Source: Thermothielavioides terrestris NRRL 8126 | Taxonomy: Eukaryota > Ascomycota > Sordariomycetes > Sordariales > Chaetomiaceae | Length of the DNA: 64,000 bases | Assembly (NCBI RefSeq): GCF_000226115.1 | Contig: NC_016457.1 | Coordinates: forward strand, 2,976,001-3,040,000 | Direction of reading: 5' to 3' | In this document: positions 34,177-44,035 of the stretch, in pieces | Layout of the letters: each line of letters begins with the position of its first letter | How positions within the stretch are numbered: the stretch's first letter is position 1 | Position numbers and translations under genes: made by a program | The notes under the pieces: generated by a model | The model's input: the letters and a program-made list of their open reading frames with translations, nothing else | Databases searched by the model: none | Told to the model about the DNA's origin: nothing

Positions 34177-35535
34177 ATGATGGCGGCAGCAGCGAGCGCG
34201 ACACCGTCAGTCGCCGACGAGGTGCACGAGAAAACAGCGGGGCCCCTGAAGGTCCCGCTGGCCTCCCCAACGCCCGAGAGCCGCCCCAAAGAGCGGGCAC
34301 CCCTGACGGCCGAGCAGCAGCAGAAATACGACTGGCTTCTCGGGCAAGTCAAGGCGTGGACGGAAATCCCGTCCACTAAGGGCAAGGCCGGGCCCGTCAC
34401 CGACCGCGAGCGGTTCTGGCTGACGCGCGAGTGCCTGCTGCGCTACCTGCGGGCCACCAAGTGGCACGAGAAGGAGGCCGAGAAGCGGCTGCTGGAGACG
34501 CTGGCCTGGCGGCGCGAGTACGGCGTCGAGGAGCTGACGGCCGATTTCATCTCGCCCGAGAACGAGACGGGCAAGCAGATCATCCTCGGCTACGACAAGG
34601 AGGCCCGCGTGTGCCACTACCTCAACCCGGGCCGCCAGAACACGGACCCGTCGCCGCGCCAGGTCCAGCACCTTGTCTTCATGGTCGAGCGCGTCATCGA
34701 CCTCATGCCGCCCGGCCAGGAGACGCTGGCGCTGCTGATCAACTTCAAGCAGAGCAAGTCGCGGTCCAACACGGCGCCGGGCCTCGGCCAGGCCCGCGAG
34801 GTCCTGCACATCCTGCAGCACCACTACCCGGAGCGCCTCGGCAAGGCCCTGATCATCAACATGCCCTGGATCGTCACCGGCTTCTTCCGCCTGATCACGC
34901 CCTTCATCGACCCGCACACGCGCCAGAAGCTCAAGTTCAACGAGGACATGGCCCAGTACGTGCCGCCCGAGCAGATGTGGACCGAGTTCAGCAGCGGCCG
35001 GCTCGAGTTCGAGTACGACCACGCGGTGTACTGGCCGGCGCTGCAAAAGATGTGCGCCGAGCGGCGCGAGGCTCGGTGGCGGCGCTGGGTTGCGGGCGGA
35101 CGGCAAGTCGGAGAGTCGGAGGACTACCTCGCCGGCGCCACCGAGACTGGTGTTGCCGGGCCGCAGCCGGCCGCCACGCTGGACAACAGGTCAGAGGCGG
35201 AGGCAGCAAGTTCGGAGAAGACAGAGCAGGCGGAGCAGGCGGAGAAGGCGGAGCAGACGGAGCAAGCGGAGCAGGCCAAGCAGACGGAGCAGACCAAGCA
35301 AGCGGAGCAGAGCGAGCAAGCGGAGCAAACTAAGCAGACGGGGCAGACGGAGCAGACCGAACAGACCGAACAAGCGGAGCAGACCAAGCAGGCGGAGCAG
35401 ACGGACTCTGGCGAGCCAGCTCCGGCGGCCGTTGCAGAGTCGACTCCGGAGCCGGCTCTGACCGCGATCGAGAAGGTGGCCGAGCTGAAGGTCGAACCGG
35501 CGCCCGCAACAGGAAACGGTGTGGCGTCTAACTGA
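34177..35535 (+). CDS. Sec14-like CRAL-TRIO lipid-transfer protein
   Basis: An intronless gene of 452 aa from the chosen start. CRAL-TRIO proteins exchange phosphatidylinositol and other lipids between membranes; the closest resemblance is to Pdr16/Pdr17-type fungal PITPs. The CRAL-TRIO-N helices span about 60-125 (LLRYLRATKWHEKEAEKRLLETL). The lipid-binding domain runs about 140-300, with KQIILGYDKEARVCHYLNPG, TLALLINFKQ, HYPERLGKALIINMPWIVTGFFRLITPFIDP and the closing KLKFNEDM. The C-terminal 130 residues are low complexity: an imperfect E-Q-A/T-x repeat array encoded by 9/15/18-bp units at 35215-35405. An in-frame ATG at 34090 would add 29 residues; MMAAAASATPS at 34177 is preferred because the extra segment is poor in conserved features. 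Confidence 0.85.
   Translation: MMAAAASATPSVADEVHEKTAGPLKVPLASPTPESRPKERAPLTAEQQQKYDWLLGQVKAWTEIPSTKGKAGPVTDRERFWLTRECLLRYLRATKWHEKEAEKRLLETLAWRREYGVEELTADFISPENETGKQIILGYDKEARVCHYLNPGRQNTDPSPRQVQHLVFMVERVIDLMPPGQETLALLINFKQSKSRSNTAPGLGQAREVLHILQHHYPERLGKALIINMPWIVTGFFRLITPFIDPHTRQKLKFNEDMAQYVPPEQMWTEFSSGRLEFEYDHAVYWPALQKMCAERREARWRRWVAGGRQVGESEDYLAGATETGVAGPQPAATLDNRSEAEAASSEKTEQAEQAEKAEQTEQAEQAKQTEQTKQAEQSEQAEQTKQTGQTEQTEQTEQAEQTKQAEQTDSGEPAPAAVAESTPEPALTAIEKVAELKVEPAPATGNGVASN
35215..35405 (+). repeat. Coding minisatellite, E-Q-A/T-K repeats
   Basis: Degenerate units such as GCGGAGCAG, ACGGAGCAG and ACCAAGCAG repeat in frame for about 190 bases in the Sec14-like gene, encoding only Glu, Gln, Ala, Thr, Lys and occasional Ser or Gly. 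Confidence 0.9.
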
Positions 35536-36190
35536 GCGAGGCATTGGACATCCATCTGGCCAGGGTATAGAAGGCATTTGGCAGCGCTCTTTGGCATAGA
35601 AGCCTGTCTGCTTCTGATTCCATGTCGCCTCTACCGATAATAATCCTAATACCATCTCATTGTCTGACGCTGGCAGTGCAAAATGCACCGTTTGGCACAG
35701 CTCAGCCCGCATGACGAAGGGAGGGGGAAAGCAGTGTACTATTGCGCTTGTTGGTCGAACGTCGGTCCTGCACACTCCCAGTACTCTCCTCCGCTCACTC
35801 TGCTCAAGAGCAAAGAGCCCTTGCGCAATGGGAAGGTTCCAGCATGTGCCTGATTCAGATGCTGTAACTCACACATCACGCAAGGCTCGTCTTGCGAAGG
35901 CTTTCCTCAAAAAAGTGATAGAATTTCTCGACGCAGCCCTTTCGCCTCAAATGAACCCACTAAGCAAAAACAACTCTAATGCCCCATAGCGCCTGTGCTC
36001 CTGTCCAATGCTCAAAGGTAATGAGTGCCGGCGATGTTCTAGATATGTACGTTGCCCCAGCCCTTCTTTTGAGGTGCATCCAAAAAAACGCCAAACCAAA
36101 TATATGTCATCAAGTCATAAATAAGGGGAGGGGGGAGGGGGCTAGTGGGCAAGCTCGTTGTCGCCAGTTCGCCGATGGTCCAGGGGCAAC
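35536..36190. other. Convergent intergenic region
   Basis: 655 bases between the 3' ends of the Sec14-like and P4-ATPase genes. No further feature is seen. Confidence 0.6.
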
Positions 36191-39100
36191 TTAGCGCTCC
36201 TCGCCCGCCAGGCGTCCACCACCTCCGTTCCCACCCGCTCCATGCGCAGAGCGCGAGGCCTGGCCCTCCCACCGCTGCCAGTCTGGCGCCGCTGCGTCGG
36301 GCATCGACGACTGCGCCGACGCAAACGTCTTCACCGACGCCGCGTCCCCGGGCTTGCCCGCCCCGCCACCATCACCCGCCCGGTCCGCATCCTCCCCCAA
36401 CCCCGCAACGCCGGCCTCGCCGCCGTCATCCGCCGCGGCCGCATGCTCCCTCAGGACCTCCCTCACCCCCTTGACGTGCTCCATCTCCTGCATGAGATCG
36501 CGGTCGGTGGGCCACAGGGACTTGCGCACGGCGGTGACGCCGAGCTCGAAGACGACGAGGGCGGAGAGCACGACGAGCAGGACGAGCCACCACATGGGCT
36601 GGCGGCCGAAGCCGCGGAGGAAGGCGTCGCGCACGACGTAGGGCCCGAACGAGTGGCGGAAGAGGCCGCTCAGCAGGAGGTTCCACATCCACCAGCCGCC
36701 GACGGAGACGGCCATGCCGCCGAGCAGGAGGAGCGTGCGGTCGTGGACCTCGAGGAACATCAGCTTGAGGTTGATGAAGACGACGGCGAGCGAGAAGGCG
36801 AGCGTGCCGGCCGGGTAGAGGTCGGTCGGCACGGGCGCGTGGCAGGGCACGGCGTAGAGGTAGTAGACCGAGTAGTAGATGAGGGCGGCCTCGGCGGCGG
36901 CCATGGCCATCCAGCCGAGGTACTGGCCGTAGTTGAACCCGCGGTTGGTCTGGCCGAAGACGTAGAGCTCCGGCACCGCGAGCAGCGTCTCCGCCGACAG
37001 GTCGCGCTCGAAGATGCCCGGGATGATGACGGGCAGCGAGGTGAAGAGGGTGTTGAAGACGGTCAGCGTGGTGGACTCGAAGAGCGACGTGCCCGTGTAG
37101 CCGTTGTAGCGCTGGTAATGCGCCTGAATCAAGTAGAACACGACTTCCTTCCAAAAGGTGCCGAGGATGTACTTGCCGGACCGGACGTAGTTCCAGCGGC
37201 CGTGGACGAAGAGCAGGCGCTGCAGGAAACGGAACTGCGCGATGGAGTAATCCGAGATGCGCGCCGCCTGCAGGCCCTCGCGGCCCGAGATGCCGATGCC
37301 GACGTGCGAGGCCTGGATCATGGCGATGTCGTTGGCGCCGTCGCCGATGGCGAGCGTCACGGCGGACGGCGACCGGTGGCGGATGCACTTGACCAGCATG
37401 GCCTTCTGCGCGGGCGACGCGCGGCAGCAGATGACCGAGTCGACTCTAGCGGCCAGATCAAAGAACAGGAGTCGGAGGACGTCGTGCTCTTCCACCACCG
37501 AAAGCGTGTGGCCATCGACGACAGCAACCGAGTGCGGCACCACGCCCCGGCTGACCTCCGTCAGCGTCATGGCAAGCCGTTCCCGCAGGTCGCCCTGCGT
37601 CGCGTCCAAGATGTACACTTCGGAGAAGGGCTTGCAGATCCTCGCCGAGTGAGCGATGTTGATGGCCGTCTCTCGCTTGTCGCCAGTCAGCATCCAGACC
37701 TTGATGTTCGCGCGCCGGAGCTTGTCGATCGTCTCGGGCACACCCTGCTGCAGCTTGTCCTCGATGGCGGTCGCGCCGGCAAGGTCGAAGTCTTTTTCGA
37801 TGAGCTCGGCCGCGTCCTCGATACGCTCCTGGCGCTTGACAAGGCTGGTGGTCGCCTGGTGATAGAGTGCCTTCCATTCTTGGTAGTCGTTCTCTTCCAG
37901 GTAGCGGTAGCCAAAGATGAGCGTTCGGAGGCCCTCGGTGGCGAACTTCTCGACGTGCTGGAAACAGCGCTCAAATACGGCGGCGTCGTTGAGAACCATG
38001 GAATCATCCACCAGACCGTCCAAGGGGTCAGCCAAGCGGGAAAGCTCCAACGACCGGGCACCAGCCAGGGAGCGGCGCGGAGTCTGGTAGGCCTCGCCGT
38101 CTCCGTCCGCGCCCTCGGCCTCGGCCTCGCGGCGAGAGAGCCAGTGGTCAACCTCGTCCGTAATCATGGCCGATCTCCGCCAGCTATCCTTCCGGTCCAG
38201 TGCCCGCCTAAGATGCATGCTGTCGCGCTTGGGGCTCTGCAGACTCTGTCGGCGGAGCGCCTTCACCTGCTCGACGCTCCTGCGCTCGCTGGCCCTTCGT
38301 TCGACGGCGGAGGCGGTCTGCATGGCAAGCTGCTTCTGTCGTAAGCGCGGCAGGATCACGCTGTCGGCGCCCTTGGTGAAGAGGCACAGTCTGCCGTCCG
38401 GCATGCGCACAATGATGGACATCCGCTTGCGTTTGCTGCTGAACTCGATGACGTCCATGATCTCGTAGGTCTCGGTTGTCGTAGAACCATTTGCCGCGCG
38501 GACTTGCAGCGTCATGGACTGCGCGGACCTGTCGACCAGCAGACATCCCAAGTCTCGGGCAGCCTCGACCAGCGCCAACTCGTCGGGGGAGGCAGCCTGA
38601 AAGCTGATCTCGCCGTCTTCGCCCGTCTCAGGGAGGCAAGTATGGCACAGAGCCAGGCAGAGGATGAACTGCCGGGCCTTGCGGGAGAGATTCGAGTGGG
38701 GTTTGTCGGCCATATAGCGCATCAAGTCGTCCGTTTTGAGCTCTGGCTGACTTTGCCCGGCGTGGACCGACGATCTCCATCCCGAGACCGAGCTCGTTCT
38801 CGGAATATAGCCGCCTTCCGACCGACGTCCCTCGACAAGAGGCTCGTCTATGGTCTCGCGTCCGTCTAGACTGGCCTGGCGTTTGACGAATGACGTCTGG
38901 TGGCCTTTCTTCGCACGCTCGGAGGTGTTTCGGCGCATTGGCTTTTTCCCTTGCTTCCTGGCCTCCCTCCGCAAGTCCATGTCATGGAGCCACGCGGTCC
39001 CCGCGACGCTCATTTTGCGGAATTTCATCAGATTCTCGGTCAAGGTGCCGGTCTTGTCGGAGAACACATAGCTGACTTGACCGAGGTTCTCGAGGATCGT

Positions 39101-40978
39101 GGTTGTGTTCGCCACCATTGGTGTGTCCGTAACCGGATCGTACATCTCAATGTCGCTGAGCAGAAGCAGCTGGCCAATCTTGACGATCTCGTGACTAACG
39201 TAGAGCGACAGCGGGATAAGCGTGTTGAAGGCAATAAGGAAAGCGATGAAGATCTGTCCCAGCGATACGCTTCCGCGACGAAGATACCATGCGCGGTCTT
39301 CGTAGTGCTTCCGCCAGAAGATGTAGCCCAATGTGCAACCAAGACTGAGGAGAAGAACAAAGAATACGAGCATAACGACGATGCGGTTGACGATGTGCTG
39401 CATTTCAGGGGCTTTGGCGCGGACGTTCTTGTTGGCGTTCAGGCGGATTTTGCACTCCTCGCCGGTGTTGATGACGAGCCCCACGGCTTGTGTCGTGTTC
39501 CGCAGCGTCGAGCCCCTGTAAACAACCTCGTTCAGGGTGAGCGGCATGGTCTCCCCGTTCACGGTGGCCCGGCCCTCGAAGTTGTAAAGGTCCATATTCG
39601 GGTCTTCGGACACAATCTCGGCATCGCGCTCGGCCAGGTCAGCGGCCGAGGAGCAGTGTCTGGCCAGCAGAGGGCAAGCTTGCTTGGTCTTCAGGTTTGT
39701 CTCGCCGTCCAGGGCCATCGTTTCGATGTACGCAACACCGTTTGGACCCGTAGCGTGAAGCAGGACGATGTCGGCGGGCACGTTCTCGTCGCGCTGCAGC
39801 CGGATGATGTCTCCCACTCTGATATCCTGCCACTCGACCCTCGCCCACTGCTCAGACTGGAAACCTCCGGTGTGTGCCGACGCCAATTCGGTGGACTGCA
39901 TCTCTGGGTCGGCCGACGGCTTCTCTCTCCTAAAAAGACCCCAAGACATGTGCCGTGTTCTCCTTGGCTCACTCCGGATAGTGCCTTCGGGGTCCAGCAC
40001 CCATGCCGAGCTCCTGTTCTCCAGCTTGTCGAGCTTATATCTTCGGTAATCGTCATAGCCCTCTTTTGCCATGCTGAGCGCCACGAAGGCAATGAGTGGA
40101 CCGATGGTCGTGTACGTTCCAGTGGTGCTGAGCCCGGGTATCATTTGTAGGATACCGATAACCAGGAAGTAGAAGTTGGCCAGCTTGCTGAACTGGAAGA
40201 AGAGCTGCTTTGGCAAGAAGTTCCAGACGGTGTACCGACTCGACCGAATGAAATTAGAGACGTACGGGCGGCCGGTCCGCTCGTCCTTTAGTGCTCTCTG
40301 TCTCGCCAACCCCGGCTTCAGCGGTATACGCCTCCCATCCCGGCTTGGCGGAATCGGTTTCCGCCTCAACAGGCCCTCCAAGATGAGACGATTATACACC
40401 GTCTCGACGGTTGTCCGTATTTTTTCCCATTGGCATCTGGCTAGCGTCTTTTGGCGCGCCCTCGAACGGCGGGCCCAGTCGGCATACTGCGGGAGAGCGG
40501 TATCGAGCATTCCACCGCGAGCCCCCGCACCTTTAACGTTTTCTCGCAACCTGTAGAAGGTTTGGCGAGGAAGGGTCAGGGAAACTCGCGGCTCGTCAAT
40601 GCGACTGCGCTCCGGAGGCTGGCCTCCGGCAACAGGTGAAGGCCCATGATGGCGGTCCTGCCCGACTTCCTGCGACGGTGGCACTGGCGTTTGGGACTTG
40701 ATCGTGTAGAGTTCAGCAGTCCTGACTTTTAGGGCCGGTCGCGGCCGTCGAGAGCCAGAATTTCTGGTATCGTCGTCGCCATCGAATCGAGCGCCGTCGT
40801 GGGCAGACGGGGAGCTTCTCAGCATCCCAGCATGCCCTAACGAGGGCTGGTCTGCTTGAGTGTCTCGTCTCGTTACGCCAGCGCTTGAGTGCGAGGTCGA
40901 GGCATGGGGCTGCAGTTCAATGCTGTCAAGCTGATCTCGTAACGCGGCGGCAGAGTTCTGCTGGCTTCTTCCCTCCAT
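36191..40978 (-). CDS. DNF3: P4-type ATPase, phospholipid flippase (Dnf3-like)
   Basis: An intronless 4.8-kb gene of 1595 aa, matching the length of yeast Dnf3 (about 1650). P4-ATPases move phospholipids from the lumenal/outer to the cytosolic leaflet of Golgi and plasma membranes. Seen in order: FLPKQLFFQFSKLANFYF before TM1; DGETN of the actuator domain; TLIPLSLYVSHEI in TM4; the phosphorylation motif SDKTGTLTEN with D641; nucleotide-binding segments including QAASPDELALVEAARDLG; MLTGDKRETAINIAHS; and GDGANDIAMIQASHVGIGISG of the hinge. About six hydrophobic segments follow to the C-terminus. The DKTG context ENLMKFRKMSVAGTAWLHD is Dnf3-like. The N-terminal 230 residues and the acidic/Gly-rich tail are disordered. 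Long stretches of antisense open frame here are shadows. Confidence 0.93.
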   Translation of the reverse strand: MEGRSQQNSAAALRDQLDSIELQPHASTSHSSAGVTRRDTQADQPSLGHAGMLRSSPSAHDGARFDGDDDTRNSGSRRPRPALKVRTAELYTIKSQTPVPPSQEVGQDRHHGPSPVAGGQPPERSRIDEPRVSLTLPRQTFYRLRENVKGAGARGGMLDTALPQYADWARRSRARQKTLARCQWEKIRTTVETVYNRLILEGLLRRKPIPPSRDGRRIPLKPGLARQRALKDERTGRPYVSNFIRSSRYTVWNFLPKQLFFQFSKLANFYFLVIGILQMIPGLSTTGTYTTIGPLIAFVALSMAKEGYDDYRRYKLDKLENRSSAWVLDPEGTIRSEPRRTRHMSWGLFRREKPSADPEMQSTELASAHTGGFQSEQWARVEWQDIRVGDIIRLQRDENVPADIVLLHATGPNGVAYIETMALDGETNLKTKQACPLLARHCSSAADLAERDAEIVSEDPNMDLYNFEGRATVNGETMPLTLNEVVYRGSTLRNTTQAVGLVINTGEECKIRLNANKNVRAKAPEMQHIVNRIVVMLVFFVLLLSLGCTLGYIFWRKHYEDRAWYLRRGSVSLGQIFIAFLIAFNTLIPLSLYVSHEIVKIGQLLLLSDIEMYDPVTDTPMVANTTTILENLGQVSYVFSDKTGTLTENLMKFRKMSVAGTAWLHDMDLRREARKQGKKPMRRNTSERAKKGHQTSFVKRQASLDGRETIDEPLVEGRRSEGGYIPRTSSVSGWRSSVHAGQSQPELKTDDLMRYMADKPHSNLSRKARQFILCLALCHTCLPETGEDGEISFQAASPDELALVEAARDLGCLLVDRSAQSMTLQVRAANGSTTTETYEIMDVIEFSSKRKRMSIIVRMPDGRLCLFTKGADSVILPRLRQKQLAMQTASAVERRASERRSVEQVKALRRQSLQSPKRDSMHLRRALDRKDSWRRSAMITDEVDHWLSRREAEAEGADGDGEAYQTPRRSLAGARSLELSRLADPLDGLVDDSMVLNDAAVFERCFQHVEKFATEGLRTLIFGYRYLEENDYQEWKALYHQATTSLVKRQERIEDAAELIEKDFDLAGATAIEDKLQQGVPETIDKLRRANIKVWMLTGDKRETAINIAHSARICKPFSEVYILDATQGDLRERLAMTLTEVSRGVVPHSVAVVDGHTLSVVEEHDVLRLLFFDLAARVDSVICCRASPAQKAMLVKCIRHRSPSAVTLAIGDGANDIAMIQASHVGIGISGREGLQAARISDYSIAQFRFLQRLLFVHGRWNYVRSGKYILGTFWKEVVFYLIQAHYQRYNGYTGTSLFESTTLTVFNTLFTSLPVIIPGIFERDLSAETLLAVPELYVFGQTNRGFNYGQYLGWMAMAAAEAALIYYSVYYLYAVPCHAPVPTDLYPAGTLAFSLAVVFINLKLMFLEVHDRTLLLLGGMAVSVGGWWMWNLLLSGLFRHSFGPYVVRDAFLRGFGRQPMWWLVLLVVLSALVVFELGVTAVRKSLWPTDRDLMQEMEHVKGVREVLREHAAAADDGGEAGVAGLGEDADRAGDGGGAGKPGDAASVKTFASAQSSMPDAAAPDWQRWEGQASRSAHGAGGNGGGGRLAGEER

Positions 40979-43900
40979 GCCCGCGGAGGAAGGGCAAAAC
41001 GGCTAGTGTCCCAGGCACAAGGGGAACCCTCCAGAGGCGAGCGATTCAGCGGAGGGCGCATGAGCAGGGCGTGATCGAGCAGCGGCAGACGTTTAATCTC
41101 GAACATAACAATCTTCAGACAGACAACGACAAAAAAAAATACGAGCGACGATGGAAAGCAAAACAAACTCGAGAACGAGTGGCCTGGCCTCTCGCCAGCG
41201 GACAACACCCCAGAACAAGTGAGCGATGGCAGGACAACTTGGCAAGACAACTTGGAACCGGAACGTGAACGGCTGAAGTCTCGACCAGGTTGCAGCAGCC
41301 TATCAGGCGCCGCTGAATCCATCCATTCTGGCCCACCGTGGCTGTGGTGCTCCGAAAAACTAGCCTGTATCGAGACCACCAGGGCGAACCTCAAGCACGC
41401 TCCCCGCCAGGTACAGAGGAAAGTTCCGTTACCTAGTTCCTGCGCCTCCCATGGACCCATGTCTTTTCCAGCAGCTGAAGCGCAGCTCAGGACGCCTTCA
41501 GTGGCAAGACAGTGAACAGCCAGCAAAATGCAAAGCCGAGAAAACCGAAAAGCAAGACTTTGGTGCGTCCTTGGCGCTCGAACCGTCACAGTATGGAACC
41601 GTCCGAGTACGGACGGAAAATCTGACTGCCTGCTCGTAACGTCATCGCCCCTCAGCCAGCAGGGCAACCGGGGCTGGCACGAAAAAGCTTGGCTTGCTGA
41701 CACACCGCATACAAAAGGCACAAAAGGATCCACTTGGTAAATTACAAGCCCTGACGCACCTGACATGTACGGAGTCTAGAGGGATGGTGTTTGGGGCATT
41801 GAGAGCCAAGGTGAGTGCCTCAGATTGATGGTCTCCCCAATGGAAGTCCCGCGCTATGTTGAGAACCCGGGATCTGTCAAGTCCATTGCATAAAGTACCT
41901 CCTGTTTTTGAGGCGCTTACATGTGCATGCACACCTACGTAATGTTCACGGACCGCGGGCTGCAGGCTCCGTGTCGGCGTCTCTCTCGTGGAACCCTGGG
42001 TACGGGACACGAGCATACAGTACGGAATACTAACCTTAAGGTATTGTATGAACATGTAGTGTACGGAATACATACACGGCCATGTCCCAAGGGGCGGAGC
42101 GCCGATCGCCAGCGAATCGCTTGCACCGACAAGGCGGAGATGCCAGTTTGAGCATTGCTCAGCCCCCGTCATCAGGCTCAGCCCCGCCCTGATGACGCAG
42201 CGTGCGGCATTCCCCACCTCCAAACATCCCGCAGGAACGAACTCCTTCATCGGGAATTCCTGCCTCACCGAAAGCGTGAGATCTCTCAGACAACAACATC
42301 CGGCAACTTCGAATCTGAGGAGCCGCACGGATATTACCGACATTCACTCTTCCCCGAATCAAGGTGATTCGATGTTCTATTGGCGAGATACAATAACTAC
42401 ATCACGTTAGGCGTAAGTGCCTCCTATTTGTAAACAAACTTCCAGGTTCTTCAGCCCTACCTAAAATGTGCCGAGCGTCTCACTGTCAAGGCCCTCAGAC
42501 CCCAGCTCTCAGTGCAGTCCAGATATGGTGCCTATTCTACCTACCTCCCGTCCGCTGCCCGCCTTGGGAGCAACCACGCAATTTTCGTTAGAATGCAGCC
42601 TACCTACCGATGTACGGAGTACCATGTTGATGAAGTGTTTTCTCCTGGGATAACCAGCACGGCGGTTGCACTGTGTTGCATTTCGAGGGCTGGTGTTGCA
42701 GGCACAGATGCGCTCAAGCGCCCGCTTCCTGGCTCCGTTGGCCGGCATTGTTTACTTCGGCGACGTCTTAGCGGTGGTCTTGCATGATCGGCTAGCCCTA
42801 CGGCGGTTGCCTACCTAAGGTAGGTATGTAGTGCAGTGTCACATGTGTTCCTCCGTGTTCAGTAGTTGGTATACGGCGGTTCCTGTTTTGAGGAGAAACT
42901 GCGCGGGCAACGACTCAGCGAAAACGCTCGCTCACTTACGTCCTGCTGTCACTCATTATACGGGATACGGAGTAGGCAAACAACCTGAGCATGCCGCAAG
43001 AATGGCTGGAACAGCCCTTCCATCACCGAACAGAGAGCCGCCCAAGTTACCGCTCAAACCGCAGCACTACCACCATTGGATGGGCGAGGAAAGATACAGG
43101 AATAAACCTGGACCTACCCCAGCGCACCCAGTTCGAGTCGACTGTCTGCACCACGATCCACCACCTCACCCTGTACAGAGTTGGGCCACCGTGTCACTCT
43201 TTTGATGTTCATTGCTCCTCAATTTGCAAAAAGCCAGATATCAACTCCCAAAATCCACCAACCCAACCGTTCCTAGTGTTTCGCAGCGCAAATGATGCTC
43301 CCAACCCCCACCCAAAAGATAGCTAGAACCGCATTACCAAGAGAGAAAAGGGAAAACAAGCCTCCTGGGCCTTCACCATTCTTCCTTCCCTGCGCAGCAC
43401 ACGGCCATCGGCTCCGTCTTCTGACACGCCGTTTCGTCCCCGACCAGACCAGTCCACGAACTAGGGAATAGGTATTAAAAAGGGCTTTTTCCCGGCGGAC
43501 GACGTAGCAAGTGTCCTCGGGAGAGCAACAAGCGAAAACGAATCCGCATGCAAGGATGAGAGGAGGAAAAGCAGCAACGCAAAACGCGAGCAGAGCAAGG
43601 TGTGACGCAAGACCAAGAATGAGAAAAATCCGATGCCATTGTGCCAGACGGAGGCACAAATGGCTGGGATATCGTCATACAATTTCGTGACTGATCGATG
43701 AAATGGGACAACAGGGTGGAAAGTTGCGAGGGATTTGTGTGTCCGTTGATAGATTTCGGAGAGTCCAGAACGGCTGGGTTTATGTCGTACACCCGGTCTG
43801 TCCGTTCCAGGGGAAAACCGACAGGCCCGCGACAAGAAGCTCCCTGGTATATACAACGACTAAAACCTCTGAACGCCAGAAAGGAAAGTCGAGCCAGTGA

Positions 43901-44035
43901 AAGACCACTCTCTCGACGGGTATATCGCACATCATGGACCATCTATGTTGTATTTGCCGAGAGCAGCGCTGAAGCACCGCCTGACCCCGGAGATGCGCAG
44001 CAAAAAGGAGAAGCGAGGCGTCATCCCCGGGGGGC
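40979..44035. other. Large intergenic region between P4-ATPase and homeobox genes
   Basis: 3.1 kb with no supported gene. Short frames overlap on both strands. Copies of the motif GTACGGAATAC/GTACGGAGTAC occur at 41767 (variant), 42020, 42061, 42612 and 42965 (variant). A palindromic CCTACCTAAGGTAGG lies near 42,812. It likely includes the 5' UTR/promoter of the P4-ATPase and the 3' UTR of the homeobox gene. Confidence 0.6.

Noticed and set aside
36158..38344. 728-codon plus-strand open frame opposite the P4-ATPase
   Set aside because: Antisense shadow of a strongly supported gene; His/Arg/Val-rich composition without domains.
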